Positions 20,677 through 29,530 of a stretch of DNA of 58,983 nucleotides are shown here, piece after piece. Numbering within the stretch: the first letter of the stretch is position 1; each line of letters begins with the position of its first letter. The notes under the pieces were generated by a model, which worked only from the letters and a program-made list of their open reading frames with translations, did no database searches and had not been told where the DNA came from. The stretch is from positions 1-58,983 of the forward strand of contig NZ_JADABY010000066.1 of assembly GCF_015672735.1 (NCBI RefSeq), in the 5' to 3' direction. The stretch is from Citrobacter sp. Res13-Sevr-PEB04-36 (GTDB taxonomy: Bacteria; Pseudomonadota; Gammaproteobacteria; Enterobacterales; Enterobacteriaceae). A program made the position numbers and the translations under genes.

Positions 20677-21351
20677 TCAAAGCGCCACGCGCAGTTCCTG
20701 CGGGTTTTTGCCCGTCACGACGTATTTGGTCTCTTTAATGTGCAGAATGGCCGATTTTGCCTGGTACTTCGGACGCGCCATCTGATCATTCAACGTAGGG
20801 ACCGGCTGCGGAGATTCACGCTTGGCGTAACGCGCGGCGTTCTTACCGATCTGACGGTAGGTTTCCAGCGTCAGAAGCGGAGCCTGAGGGAATAGCTCCA
20901 GGTTAGAAAGTGGCGGTAACCCCTGCTGGTGGATAACCGTGGTGCCTTTAGACTGAATGCCGATGGAAATACCCGAACCACTCAGACGGTTGCCTTCCAC
21001 GGCAACAAATGCCACATCGGAGGATTTAAAGCAGCGGATTACGCGTGCTTTAATGCCTTCTTCTTCAATACCGGCGATCACTTCGCGCAAGATATTCTTG
21101 TGCGGAATACCGACGATATTGACGGTCTGCGAGAGTCCAAATGCCGGGCCAACGGCAATAATCACTTCATCCTGTTGCTGACCCTGTTTGGCTTCGCCAA
21201 TTTCGGTCAGAAAACTGTCACTTTGCACAGTCGCCATCTGTGGGGCGGTTGCCGCACCAGACGAGCGGAAAGAAACTGGTTTATCGCTGGTCTGCATTTC
21301 AGACAGCACATCTTCAATTATCTGGCGCAGCAGCTTTTCATTGATTTCCAT
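20677..21351 (-). CDS. pduD: Propanediol dehydratase medium subunit PduD
   Basis: Beta subunit of the propanediol dehydratase; it contributes to binding of the cobalamin and carries the signal that takes the whole enzyme into the microcompartment. Residues 1-18 ([18 protein letters not shown]) are that encapsulation helix, followed by a flexible linker to about residue 45 and the Rossmann-like domain. The length is 224, the same as in Salmonella. It lies ten bases after pduC and 14 bases before pduE. Confidence 0.96.
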   Translation of the reverse strand: MEINEKLLRQIIEDVLSEMQTSDKPVSFRSSGAATAPQMATVQSDSFLTEIGEAKQGQQQDEVIIAVGPAFGLSQTVNIVGIPHKNILREVIAGIEEEGIKARVIRCFKSSDVAFVAVEGNRLSGSGISIGIQSKGTTVIHQQGLPPLSNLELFPQAPLLTLETYRQIGKNAARYAKRESPQPVPTLNDQMARPKYQAKSAILHIKETKYVVTGKNPQELRVAL

Positions 21352-21361
21352 AGTTCACCCC

Positions 21362-23026
21362 TTAGCCAAGCTCGTTGGGATCAAGTGCGCCGGGGATGTT
21401 CTTAATTTCTTCCCAGCGTTCGCCTTGCAGGCGATAACCTGTTGCCGGACCGGCATAATCGTTAACGTCATTCACAGCGGAAAGCACTTGTCCGTCGCCG
21501 ACGATAATGGCGGAGGTATGCAGATAGTCTCCGGTTAACTTGGCTTTCTGGATGTTGAGCATGTCCTGAGCAACATCGGTAAACCCGCCCTGGGCCAGGG
21601 CTTTCACCACTTCCAGTCCGTTGCGGTTTTTGCTGATGATCTCTTGCGCAAACTTGATGTCTTCAACGATGTTTCGCTCCGGCATATCTTTCGAACCGTG
21701 AGCGTAAGTCGCGGCTTCAACTTCTTCATCGGTGATAGGCGGCAATCCCATTCCGGCAAACACCGCCTGCAGTGCACGGGCAGCTTTGTTACGAATGGCG
21801 ATAACGTCTTCTTCACGAACCGGACGTAAACCGCCGTCGACTTTCAGGTCTCGCTGGAGAACGTTGTAGTCGTCAAAGTCTTCGGCATCTTCGTTCGAGC
21901 CCGCAAACATGTTGTCGTAGTTCGGCACGGCGGAATAACCGGAAGAGATGAAGTCAGTTCCTGGCAGGAACTGCATCAGCAAACGCGCGGTACGGCGCAT
22001 ATCCGAGTGGGTAAAGGTTTGGTCGTTACTGGAGGCGCATTCCAGATCCAGCGACGAGCAGATCAGGTTTTCTGCCAGCACCGCGCGGATACCTGACGGT
22101 ACGGCGGAAGGTACGCCGATACAGCTAACGGACCCGTTCTGCAAACCCTGCACGCCAGCGGCTTTGGTGATGTAAATGCAGCGGGCTTCCAGATACAACA
22201 TGGATTTGCCTTCGGCATAACCCATCTGCACTTCTGAGCCTGAGCCGGAGGTAAAGCGCATTTTCAGACCGCGCGAGGCGTAAGAAGAGGCCAGGAAACC
22301 TTTTGACCATGGGGTGTCGTCGCCATCGGTAAAGACCGGCTCAGTACCGTACACGGAAATAGTTTCTGCATAGCAGGTGTGGCCTAGCATGCCGAGTTTG
22401 AGCTCGGTGGCTTCTTCCAGTGAACACTGGGTTAATACGCCGGGACGCCCAACCTGTGAACCGACCAGCAGAGCAATAGCGTTAAACGGGGCATAGCGTG
22501 CAACGGCAACAGTTGTTTCCTGCTCGTCAAACCCACGCCATGCGCCTTCTGCTGCATCGGCAGCAATCTGCACCGGGTTGTCTTTAACGTTGGTGACGTG
22601 CGCCTGTTGAGAAGGGGTGCGGCGAGCACGCATTTTCTGCATCGACATCATCATTTCGACGACGTTCATATGCGAAACCACTTCGACAATTTTTGCTGGC
22701 GTCATTGCGGTAGTTAGCGGAACGATGTCTTTGCGTTTCACATTAGGATCGCAAAGCATATTGGCCAGCTTGACCGAATCCATCGCCATCACTTCTTCTG
22801 CACGCGCCAGATTAATACCGTAGCGGGCAATAAAATGGTCAATCAAATCAAATTCACTGGCGGCTTTACCATCCAGTTCGGTGACCATACCGTTAACGAT
22901 TTTTATAGACGGTTTTGGGTCGTTCGGGCTTTCCATCGCAATGAAGCCTTCTTCGATCCACTCCTTAACGAAGCCGTCCTGATTCACAGGGCGTTTCGCC
23001 AGTGCTTCAAATCTTTTCGATCTCAT
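21362..23026 (-). CDS. pduC: Propanediol dehydratase large subunit PduC
   Basis: Catalytic alpha subunit (554 residues) of the coenzyme B12-dependent enzyme that turns 1,2-propanediol into propionaldehyde by radical rearrangement. The TIM-barrel active-site residues established for diol dehydratase are in place: His143, Glu170, Glu221 and Asp335. The ATG at 23026 gives the family N-terminus MRSKRFEALAKRPVNQDGF. The sequence is diol- rather than glycerol-dehydratase-like, judged from the pdu context and close match to Salmonella PduC. It acts as a dimer of PduCDE trimers inside the shell. Confidence 0.97.
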   Translation of the reverse strand: MRSKRFEALAKRPVNQDGFVKEWIEEGFIAMESPNDPKPSIKIVNGMVTELDGKAASEFDLIDHFIARYGINLARAEEVMAMDSVKLANMLCDPNVKRKDIVPLTTAMTPAKIVEVVSHMNVVEMMMSMQKMRARRTPSQQAHVTNVKDNPVQIAADAAEGAWRGFDEQETTVAVARYAPFNAIALLVGSQVGRPGVLTQCSLEEATELKLGMLGHTCYAETISVYGTEPVFTDGDDTPWSKGFLASSYASRGLKMRFTSGSGSEVQMGYAEGKSMLYLEARCIYITKAAGVQGLQNGSVSCIGVPSAVPSGIRAVLAENLICSSLDLECASSNDQTFTHSDMRRTARLLMQFLPGTDFISSGYSAVPNYDNMFAGSNEDAEDFDDYNVLQRDLKVDGGLRPVREEDVIAIRNKAARALQAVFAGMGLPPITDEEVEAATYAHGSKDMPERNIVEDIKFAQEIISKNRNGLEVVKALAQGGFTDVAQDMLNIQKAKLTGDYLHTSAIIVGDGQVLSAVNDVNDYAGPATGYRLQGERWEEIKNIPGALDPNELG

Positions 23027-23044
23027 GAATCAGCCTCACTGATA

Positions 23045-23857
23045 TCAGATGTAGGACGGACGATCGTTTTTCGGCTCTGAGCCGAGAGTCCCGAGTACGG
23101 TTTTACCGATTTCGCGGGCAGAGATAACGGCCTGACGAACAGCGCCGGAATCACCGGAAATGACCAGGATGGCTTCGTTACTGAAGCTGGTGCCATGGGC
23201 AGGGGAGCTGTAGGCAACAACTTCTACGTTGGCGGATTTCAGCGCGGTATCAGCCATCAGAACACCAACGGACGCTGGTGCGCCGACGATAACGCCACAG
23301 GCACGGCCAATCGGTGCGCCAAAGGCTTTTTCCAGCGCATAGCTGGCACGTGCGGTGTATTGCATCTCGATGTGACCGGCTTCGTTGGCATAAACATCGC
23401 CAAAAGTGCGATCCAGCTCTTTTAGTGCGACCTCAATTCCGCGTTTCACGTCGGAAACATCGTTACCGCCGAGAATAATCAGCGAGCCGTGACCTGCGCC
23501 GCCTTTGGTATCACGGGGAAGCTCAATACTGACGACTTCAGTATTGGTGGCTTTTACCGCTTCATCTGCGGCCATGATGTGTGGGCCTGCGCCAGTACGG
23601 GCACCAAGGATGCCAATGGAGCGATAGCGTTTTTCAAGTTTCATCGCGTCCAGTAAGGCGCTGTCGACGTTGGCGATCACCAGACCGACAGTGTCGCCAA
23701 TTGCGGTACCGACAAATTCCGTTAAACTGCAGCTCTTCTCTGCCATAGCCGTCTCTCGTGTTGGATGATTATTTTCAGGGATAGCCTTGTGTTCCGGCGT
23801 TGCCACACGAGCAATCACCTGCGCCATGATCTGTTCAACCAGCTCATTGCTGCTCAT
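23045..23857 (-). CDS. pduB: Microcompartment shell protein PduB (and PduB')
   Basis: Trimer-forming shell protein with two tandem BMC domains, one of the most abundant facets. Two products are expected: the 270-residue PduB from 23857 and PduB' from the internal ATG at 23746 (Met38, MAEKSCSLTEF), which has a gagag site before it. The 37-residue extension starts with an amphipathic helix ([18 protein letters not shown]) known in Salmonella to bind the enzyme core to the shell. The ATG overlaps the pduA stop by one base (TGATG). Confidence 0.96.
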   Translation of the reverse strand: MSSNELVEQIMAQVIARVATPEHKAIPENNHPTRETAMAEKSCSLTEFVGTAIGDTVGLVIANVDSALLDAMKLEKRYRSIGILGARTGAGPHIMAADEAVKATNTEVVSIELPRDTKGGAGHGSLIILGGNDVSDVKRGIEVALKELDRTFGDVYANEAGHIEMQYTARASYALEKAFGAPIGRACGVIVGAPASVGVLMADTALKSANVEVVAYSSPAHGTSFSNEAILVISGDSGAVRQAVISAREIGKTVLGTLGSEPKNDRPSYI

Positions 23858-24138
23858 CAGCTAATTCCCTTCGGTAAGATTTTTTCGACATCGGTATGAG
23901 GGCGTGGGATCACGTGTACGGCTTTCACTTCACCCACGTTACGTGCGGCAGCGGCACCAGCATCTGTTGCTGCTTTTACCGCGCCAACATCACCACGAAC
24001 AATCACGGTGACCAGTCCTGAACCAATTTTTTCGTAGCCGACCAGCATCACATTGGCTGACTTCACCATTGCATCTGCGGCCTCTATGGCTGCTGTTAAG
24101 CCTTTGGTTTCTACCATTCCTAACGCTTCTTGTTGCAT
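23857..24138 (-). CDS. pduA: Major microcompartment shell protein PduA
   Basis: First gene of the pdu operon and a canonical BMC hexamer whose pore lets propanediol in while slowing propionaldehyde. The 93 residues are essentially those of Salmonella PduA, including the pore loop KIGSGLVTV and the edge segment [17 protein letters not shown]. It lacks the last residue or so of the Salmonella protein. The ribosome site is gcgaggt. The long AT-rich divergent region upstream carries its promoter. Confidence 0.97.
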
Positions 24139-24663
24139 AAAGACCTCGCCTGGGTTGTCCCGATTTTCATGACTATAAAAAGAAGCGAGGAAAAAGAATG
24201 GCTGACTTGAAATGGAGAACGAAAAAATAGTGAGTGAGTAGTGATATAAAATTGCTTTGTTTTTGTTTATCTATTTGTTTTTGATGATATTTTGTATTTT
24301 GTGTGATGTGATTATTTGGCTATGTCAATAGCAGATTTACATTTTTTGTAGTGACAAAATAAATATCATTTGCTACGTGGTGAAAATGAATTTGTGATGT
24401 TTGTTTGAAAACAGGAATCTGTTGTTGGCAATATTTTAATATTTTAATTATGCGCATTTAATAGAGCTAAGGCCCGTTTTTGTTAGCTGTTTTAATAATT
24501 CCGATAGCAAAAATTTGCTATCACTACACGATTTAAAAAAGGCGGCGGTACTCAGGTTGCCAACAATTTGCCGACGGCGCTTTTTATAGTAAGCCTTGAA
24601 GTACTCTACTGCCAGCAGGGAGTCCGCTGGTACAGACACGAACTCTGCTTAGAAGGTGTCACA
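24139..24663. promoter_or_regulatory. Divergent pduA / pduF control region
   Basis: A 525-base AT-rich region without a gene separates the divergent pduA and pduF. In Salmonella the equivalent region has the pdu promoter activated by PocR with CRP and ArcA input, so the same is inferred here. What I can see directly is one strong palindrome (24503-24522, listed separately) and several TGTGA half-sites (for example near 24300 and 24391) that are too degenerate to call as CRP sites. I could not place -35/-10 boxes with confidence. Confidence 0.7.
24503..24522. promoter_or_regulatory. Palindrome, candidate operator in the pdu control region
   Basis: Nine-base arms gatagcaaa / tttgctatc are separated by two A. 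The site lies 142 bases before the pduF start and about 365 bases before pduA. A second site with the same arms and spacing (16 of 20 bases the same) starts at the pocR stop codon, in front of the cob leader. The recurrence in the two PocR-controlled regions suggests a regulator site; binding by PocR is a guess. Confidence 0.5.
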
Positions 24664-25473
24664 ATGAACGATTCACTAAAAGCGCAATGTATTGCCGAGT
24701 TTTTAGGTACCGGGCTGTTTCTGTTTTTTGGCATTGGATGCCTGAGTGCCCTTAAAGTTGCCGGGGCGAGTTTGGGATTATGGGAAATATGCATTATCTG
24801 GGGTCTTGGGATCTCGCTGGCGGTCTATCTGACTGCCGGAATCTCTGGGGCACACCTCAATCCTGCCATTACCATCGCACTGTGGCTGTTTGCCTGCTTC
24901 CCTGGGCGCAAAGTTTTACCCTATACGGTCGCGCAAGTGGCGGGGGCTTTTGGTGGTGCGTTGTTAGCCTATTTGCTGTATGGCAGTTTATTTATTGAGT
25001 ATGAGACGGCGCACCATATGGTACGCGGTAGCCTGGAAAGCCTGCAACTGGCCAGTATTTTTAGTACTTATCCGGCCTCAGCGCTGAGCGTATGGCAAGC
25101 CGCGCTGGTGGAAGTGGTCATCACGTCCATTCTGATGGGCATGATTATGGCGCTGACGGATGACGGCAATGGCGTGCCTAAAGGACCGCTTGCCCCCTTG
25201 CTGATTGGCATTCTGGTTGCCGTCATTGGTGCATCTACAGGCCCGCTCACAGGGTTTGCCATGAATCCAGCGCGTGATTTTGGTCCTAAACTGTTCGCCT
25301 GGTTTGCAGGGTGGGGTGATGTTGCGATGACAGGGGGACGCGATATTCCATACTTCATCGTCCCGATTGTGGCACCGATCATCGGTGCTTGCGCCGGGGC
25401 AGCAATTTATCGCTATTTTATTGGCAAAAATTTACCGTGTAATACCTGTAAGCTGGAGGAAAACGAGAGCTAG
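24664..25473 (+). CDS. pduF: Propanediol diffusion facilitator PduF
   Basis: Inner-membrane aquaglyceroporin-family channel (269 residues) that lets 1,2-propanediol into the cell. The family motifs are present: the first NPA box in SGAHLNPAITIALW, the second in GFAMNPARDFGPKL, and six hydrophobic helices. The frame is open from 24568, but MNDSLKAQC at 24664 matches the family start. The C-terminal tail CNTCKLEENES is hydrophilic and slightly longer than in Salmonella. It is divergent from pdu and ends at a strong terminator. Confidence 0.95.
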   Translation: MNDSLKAQCIAEFLGTGLFLFFGIGCLSALKVAGASLGLWEICIIWGLGISLAVYLTAGISGAHLNPAITIALWLFACFPGRKVLPYTVAQVAGAFGGALLAYLLYGSLFIEYETAHHMVRGSLESLQLASIFSTYPASALSVWQAALVEVVITSILMGMIMALTDDGNGVPKGPLAPLLIGILVAVIGASTGPLTGFAMNPARDFGPKLFAWFAGWGDVAMTGGRDIPYFIVPIVAPIIGACAGAAIYRYFIGKNLPCNTCKLEENES

Positions 25474-25541
25474 CTTCACGGAAAATGTTTATTTTTGAAA
25501 TGCAAAAACTGATTTCGTGATCCGGTTTCCTGAACGACTTA

Positions 25542-25569
25542 AAAAGTCTCCCCACAATGGGAGACTTTT
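25542..25569 (+). terminator. Rho-independent terminator of pduF
   Basis: A perfect 11-base-pair stem (25542-25552 with 25559-25569, loop cacaat) ending in tttt-gtt follows pduF by 68 bases and precedes pocR. It should end the pduF transcript and suggests that pocR also has its own promoter. Confidence 0.85.
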
Positions 25570-25677
25570 GTTATGGTCCATTCAGCCTTTTATCATTGCT
25601 CCAGATAGTGAGATGAAAGACGAATGTAAATAATATGTTTTTTGTTTATAACAATAAATTAACTGAGAGGTTTTATC

Positions 25678-26589
25678 ATGATTTCTGCGAGTGCCCTGAA
25701 CTCAGAACTCATTAATAAAATCGCACAGGATTTTGCGCAGGCCACCAGTCTGGCCGTTGTGGTGGTCAATATTCACGGTGATGAAATTTCTGAACTCTTT
25801 AATTTTACCCCTTTTTGTCAGTTGATGCGCCAACATCCACAGCACAGTACGCGATGCCGTATGAGCGATCGCTGTGGGGGACTGGAGGCATCAAAATCTG
25901 ACCAGCCGTGTATTTATCGCTGTCATGCGGGTCTTACCGATTTTTCTATCCCTTTAGTGATTGCAGGGCATCTGGTTGGATTTGTCCTATGCGGTCAGGT
26001 GCGCTTAAGCAATGATGTAGGACTGGTTGATATTTTGAATGTCGACGACCGCTGGCAAGCCGATCCCGAACTGGTTAATGAGTTTCGCAATGTTCCGGAG
26101 ATGGATTATTCTCGGGTTATCGCCTCTGCAGAGTTACTGAAGCTCATTGTGGAAAATTGCCTTAAAAAACAATTGAATTTTGTTGTTATTAAAGATAATC
26201 CACAACAGTCAGAGTCGGTGCGACCGGCCCGTAGTCCGACCCCTCATGACAGTAAAATGAAAAAAGCACTGCGCTATATCGATGCACATTTATCAGATGA
26301 GCTTCGTCTTGAAGATGTCGCTTCGCATGTTTATCTCAGCCCGTACTATTTCAGCAAGCTGTTCAAAAAATATCAGGGGATTGGTTTTAATGCCTGGGTA
26401 AACCAACAACGAATGGCGAGTGCTAAAGAGTTGCTCTGTCATAGCGACTGGAGCATTGCCAGCATTGCGCGAAATTTAGGCTTTTCGCAAACCAGCTATT
26501 TTTGCAAAGTTTTCCGCCAGACATACCAGGTGACACCGCAGGCTTTTCGCCAACAAATTAGTGTTGTTTCGTCTGAAGGCTCAGCATAA
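25678..26589 (+). CDS. pocR: AraC-family activator PocR of pdu and cob
   Basis: Transcription activator that responds to 1,2-propanediol and switches on both flanking operons. Residues 1-165 are the PocR sensory domain with its conserved cysteines (TRCRMSDRCGG and CIYRCHAGL). Residues 200-296 are two helix-turn-helix units of the AraC type (LRLEDVASHVYLSPYYFSKLFKK and SIASIARNLGFSQTSYFCKVFRQ). The length is 303, as in Salmonella. The ribosome site gagagg precedes the ATG. The gene lies between its two target operons and is likely autoregulated. Confidence 0.95.
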   Translation: MISASALNSELINKIAQDFAQATSLAVVVVNIHGDEISELFNFTPFCQLMRQHPQHSTRCRMSDRCGGLEASKSDQPCIYRCHAGLTDFSIPLVIAGHLVGFVLCGQVRLSNDVGLVDILNVDDRWQADPELVNEFRNVPEMDYSRVIASAELLKLIVENCLKKQLNFVVIKDNPQQSESVRPARSPTPHDSKMKKALRYIDAHLSDELRLEDVASHVYLSPYYFSKLFKKYQGIGFNAWVNQQRMASAKELLCHSDWSIASIARNLGFSQTSYFCKVFRQTYQVTPQAFRQQISVVSSEGSA

Positions 26590-26608
26590 ATAGCAATATT
26601 TTGCTATT
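26589..26608. promoter_or_regulatory. Second palindrome, after pocR
   Basis: Eight-base arms aatagcaa / ttgctatt with a four-base spacer begin at the last base of the pocR stop codon. It shares 16 of 20 bases, in register, with the palindrome at 24503. It is either an operator for the cob promoter region or, since gattttt follows, a weak terminator of pocR. Confidence 0.45.
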
Positions 26609-26933
26609 GCCGATTTTTGATATCGTATTGTATGTCCGTCATTATAAAATGAAAAATAAGAATAGCAGACAATAAATTGTCATAGCGCAACAAAGTAATA
26701 GGATTGGAAGGATAAACTGCACCAGTTTTTATTTTTGTGATGAGATACAGTGTCTGTGTGAATGACTTTCTTTATTATTAATTGAAGCTTTCATTCGGAA
26801 TACAGACATAAGAATAAGCTTAGTGACGCCATAACATTGGCTGAATGAACGTAAAAACATATTAAAATGAATTTTTGTCATGAGGTGTGTTAATTCATCT
26901 CATGCCTGGAGCTTAATTGAATTTGCTCCTGAG
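26609..26933 (+). promoter_or_regulatory. cob operon promoter region
   Basis: AT-rich, non-coding stretch between pocR and the riboswitch, where the PocR-activated cob promoter is expected from Salmonella. A small palindrome (gacaat-aa-attgtc, 26668-26681) is visible. I see no convincing open frame and cannot place the promoter boxes. Confidence 0.6.
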
Positions 26934-27085
26934 CTGACAGGTTTACCACGTTTGTGGTAGGGAAGGGGGTGAGAATCCCCCGCAGCCCCCGCTGCTGTGA
27001 TGCTGACGACCCCGTATAGACCACTGATCGCAAGATTGGGAAGGGCGGGCGAGAATGACGCTAAGCCAGAAGACCTGCCTGTCAG
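26934..27085 (+). ncRNA. Adenosylcobalamin riboswitch of the cob operon
   Basis: Cobalamin-sensing leader RNA ahead of cbiA. The closing P1 stem pairs ctgacagg (26934-26941) with cctgtcag (27078-27085). Inside lie the conserved segments with the run gggggtgagaatccccc and gctgctgtgatg, and the B12 box agccagaagacctgcc at 27064-27079, an exact fit to the family consensus. When adenosylcobalamin binds, translation of the cbi-cob operon should fall. No other gene in the window has such an element. Confidence 0.95.
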
Positions 27086-27130
27086 TGACTACCAACAACT
27101 TCGGTGGGAAGTGGGTTGCTCAGATGCATA

Positions 27131-27183
27131 CAGTCGAAAGACTGGGTATCTTTACACCCCTACCACCCTGAACAGGATCAGGG
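27131..27183 (+). promoter_or_regulatory. Expression platform: hairpins covering the cbiA ribosome site
   Basis: Two hairpins follow the riboswitch. The first is cagtc-GAAA-gactg (27131-27144). The second pairs ccctga (27166-27171) with tcaggg (27178-27183); its right arm ends one base before the cbiA ATG at 27185, so it hides the ribosome site. A ribosome-site-sequestering hairpin at this position is known for Salmonella cob. This implies control at translation. Confidence 0.85.
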
Positions 27184-27184
27184 T

Positions 27185-28564
27185 ATGGCGGCTAATTTTC
27201 GCGCGTTTGTTCTTGCAGGTACCGGAAGCGGCTGTGGCAAAACCACGGTGACGCTGGGCTTGTTGAGTCTGCTGCAAAAACGCGGTTTGCGCGTCCAGCC
27301 TTGCAAAGTCGGCCCTGATTATCTTGATACTGGCTGGCATACCGCCGTGTGCGGCACGGCCTCCCGCAATCTTGATAGTTTCATGCTCCCCGCTTCCACA
27401 TTGAATGCCTTATTTTGCGAGCAGATGCAGCACGCAGATGTTGCTGTAATTGAAGGCGTTATGGGGCTGTATGACGGCTATGGTACGGATCCCAACTACT
27501 GCAGTTCTGCTGCGATGGCAAAACAGCTTGGCTGTCCGGTTATTTTGCTGGTGGATGGTAAAGCAGTCTCAACGTCAATTGCCGCCTCGGTGATGGGGTT
27601 TCAGCATTTTGACCCAACGTTGAATATTGCTGGCGTGATTGTTAACCGGGTAAACAGCGAAACACATTACCAGCTACTCAAAGTCGCGATCGAACGTTAC
27701 TGTTCGATACCGGTATTGGGCTACGTACCTCGTGTGGATGGCGTGACGCTCCCTGAGCGTCATCTGGGACTGGTGACCGCGCGCGAATCAATCGTCAACC
27801 AGTTGCCGTGGCAGGAATTTGCTACAACGCTCGAGCAAACGTTGGATATCGATGCACTGCTGGCATTAAGCCAGTTGGACACACTCCCTGTGGGCGAATG
27901 GCCCGTACTTCCTGCCGCCGATGCAGGAGCAGGTCTGACGCTTGCCATTGCCGATGACGAAGCATTCAACTTTTACTATCCGGATAACATTACGCTACTG
28001 GCGCGCACGGGCCTCAATATTGTCCGTTTCAGCCCGCTACACGACAGCAGTCTCCCTGACTGCCAGATGATCTGGTTAGGTGGAGGATACCCTGAACTGC
28101 ATGCAGCCATGCTTGCCAGTAATACCAGCATGCTGGCGCAGCTGCGCATGGCGCATCAGCGCGGCGTGGCGATTTACGCGGAGTGTGGCGGTCTGATGTA
28201 CCTGGGGAGTACGCTGGAAGACAGCAACGGCGATAGCTGGCCGATGGCGGATATTATTCCCGGCCACAGTAAAATGGGCAAACGCCTCACCCGATTTGGC
28301 TACTGTGAAGCGCAGGCCGAACAGCAAACCTTGCTGGCCGCACCTGGCGAAGTGCTGCGCGGACATGAATTCCACTATTCCGATTTTACCCCTCAAACCC
28401 AGGCTGTGATGAGTTGTCGCAAAATCCGCGATGGCAAAACGTTACAAACGTGGTCCGGCGGCTGGCAGGTTGGCAATACGTTTGCCAGCTACCTGCACGT
28501 TCATTTTGCTCAGCACCCTGAAATGCTTAATCACTGGCTGGTCGCCGCGAGGAGTGTGAAATGA
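27185..28564 (+). CDS. cbiA: Cobyrinate a,c-diamide synthase CbiA
   Basis: Uses glutamine and ATP to amidate the a and c side chains of cobyrinate in the anaerobic cobalamin route. The N-terminal half is a DethioB synthetase-like ATPase with P-loop GTGSGCGKTTVT (residues 11-22), and the C-terminal half is a class I glutamine amidotransferase with Cys334 in YAECGGLMYLG. Starting at 27185, just after the hairpin, gives 459 residues, the Salmonella length. The frame is open from 27104, but that part is leader RNA. Its end overlaps cbiB by four bases. Confidence 0.96.
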   Translation: MAANFRAFVLAGTGSGCGKTTVTLGLLSLLQKRGLRVQPCKVGPDYLDTGWHTAVCGTASRNLDSFMLPASTLNALFCEQMQHADVAVIEGVMGLYDGYGTDPNYCSSAAMAKQLGCPVILLVDGKAVSTSIAASVMGFQHFDPTLNIAGVIVNRVNSETHYQLLKVAIERYCSIPVLGYVPRVDGVTLPERHLGLVTARESIVNQLPWQEFATTLEQTLDIDALLALSQLDTLPVGEWPVLPAADAGAGLTLAIADDEAFNFYYPDNITLLARTGLNIVRFSPLHDSSLPDCQMIWLGGGYPELHAAMLASNTSMLAQLRMAHQRGVAIYAECGGLMYLGSTLEDSNGDSWPMADIIPGHSKMGKRLTRFGYCEAQAEQQTLLAAPGEVLRGHEFHYSDFTPQTQAVMSCRKIRDGKTLQTWSGGWQVGNTFASYLHVHFAQHPEMLNHWLVAARSVK

Positions 28565-29520
28565 CACTGCTCGCGTGGTGTGTCGCCTGGCTGCTTGATT
28601 TCATCATTGGCGATCCGCAGAACTGGCCGCATCCGGTGCGCTGGATTGGCAATCTCATTACCACCGTGCAGCGCCTGGTACGCCGCTACTGTCATAGTGA
28701 CAGCATGCTGCGTTTCGGTGGCGCAGTGATGTGGGTAGTGGTGGTCGGGCTGACCTGGGCAGTGTCCTGGGGCGTGCTGGCGCTGGCGCAATCGCTTCAT
28801 CCGTGGCTGGGTTGGGGCGTCGAGGTGTGGATGATCTTCACCGTGCTGGCGGGTCGCTGTCTGGCTAACGCCGCCCTTGATGTTGAACGTCCACTGCGCG
28901 CCAATAATCTCGCGGAGAGCCGGGAAAAACTATCCTGGATTGTAGGGCGTGATACCTCGCAATTGCAGCCTAAACAGATCAATCGTGCAGTGGTGGAAAC
29001 CGTTGCTGAAAACACCGTTGACGGCATCATTGCGCCGTTGTTTTTCCTGTTCCTTGGCGGCGCTCCTCTGGCGATGGCCTACAAAGCAGTGAATACGCTG
29101 GATTCTATGGTGGGGTACAAACATGAAAAGTACCGCGCTATCGGTATGGTCAGCGCGCGTCTGGATGATGTCGCGAACTTTATTCCTGCCCGCCTGAGCT
29201 GGCTGCTGCTCAGCGTGGCTGCATTTTTGTGCCGTAAAGACGGAGCGCGTGCGTTACAGATTGGCTGGCGCGATCGCTACAACCACAGCAGCCCAAACTG
29301 TGCATGGTCGGAGGCATCCGTTGCCGGGGCATTAGGCATTCGACTGGGTGGTCCTAACGACTACTTTGGCGAACGCGTTGAGAAACCGTGGATCGGTGAT
29401 GCACAACGAGATATTTCAGTAGACGACATTTCCCAAACGATACGATTGATGTGGGTAGCATCGACCCTGGCCCTGGCGCTATTTATCGCGCTGCGGTGGC
29501 TGTTGGTCGGTGTGGCCTGA
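28561..29520 (+). CDS. cbiB: Adenosylcobinamide-phosphate synthase CbiB
   Basis: Inner-membrane enzyme that attaches the aminopropanol (phosphate) arm to adenosylcobyric acid. The 319 residues contain about five hydrophobic helices and the family motifs DFIIGDPQNWPHPVRWIG, VVETVAENTVDGIIAPLFF and YKAVNTLDSMVGY. The start is coupled to cbiA by a four-base overlap. Its substrate arm comes from threonine phosphate made by PduX and decarboxylated by CobD, which is not in this window. Confidence 0.95.
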   Translation: MTLLAWCVAWLLDFIIGDPQNWPHPVRWIGNLITTVQRLVRRYCHSDSMLRFGGAVMWVVVVGLTWAVSWGVLALAQSLHPWLGWGVEVWMIFTVLAGRCLANAALDVERPLRANNLAESREKLSWIVGRDTSQLQPKQINRAVVETVAENTVDGIIAPLFFLFLGGAPLAMAYKAVNTLDSMVGYKHEKYRAIGMVSARLDDVANFIPARLSWLLLSVAAFLCRKDGARALQIGWRDRYNHSSPNCAWSEASVAGALGIRLGGPNDYFGERVEKPWIGDAQRDISVDDISQTIRLMWVASTLALALFIALRWLLVGVA

Positions 29521-29530
29521 GGACAAAACG

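Noticed and set aside
24280-24400. CRP sites in the pdu control region
   Set aside because: TGTGA half-sites are present, but the matching right halves are too poor to claim a site.
26997-27251. An 84-codon open frame over the riboswitch and start of cbiA
   Set aside because: It runs through the conserved B12 box and the hairpins, which explain the sequence better as RNA; no protein family is recognised.
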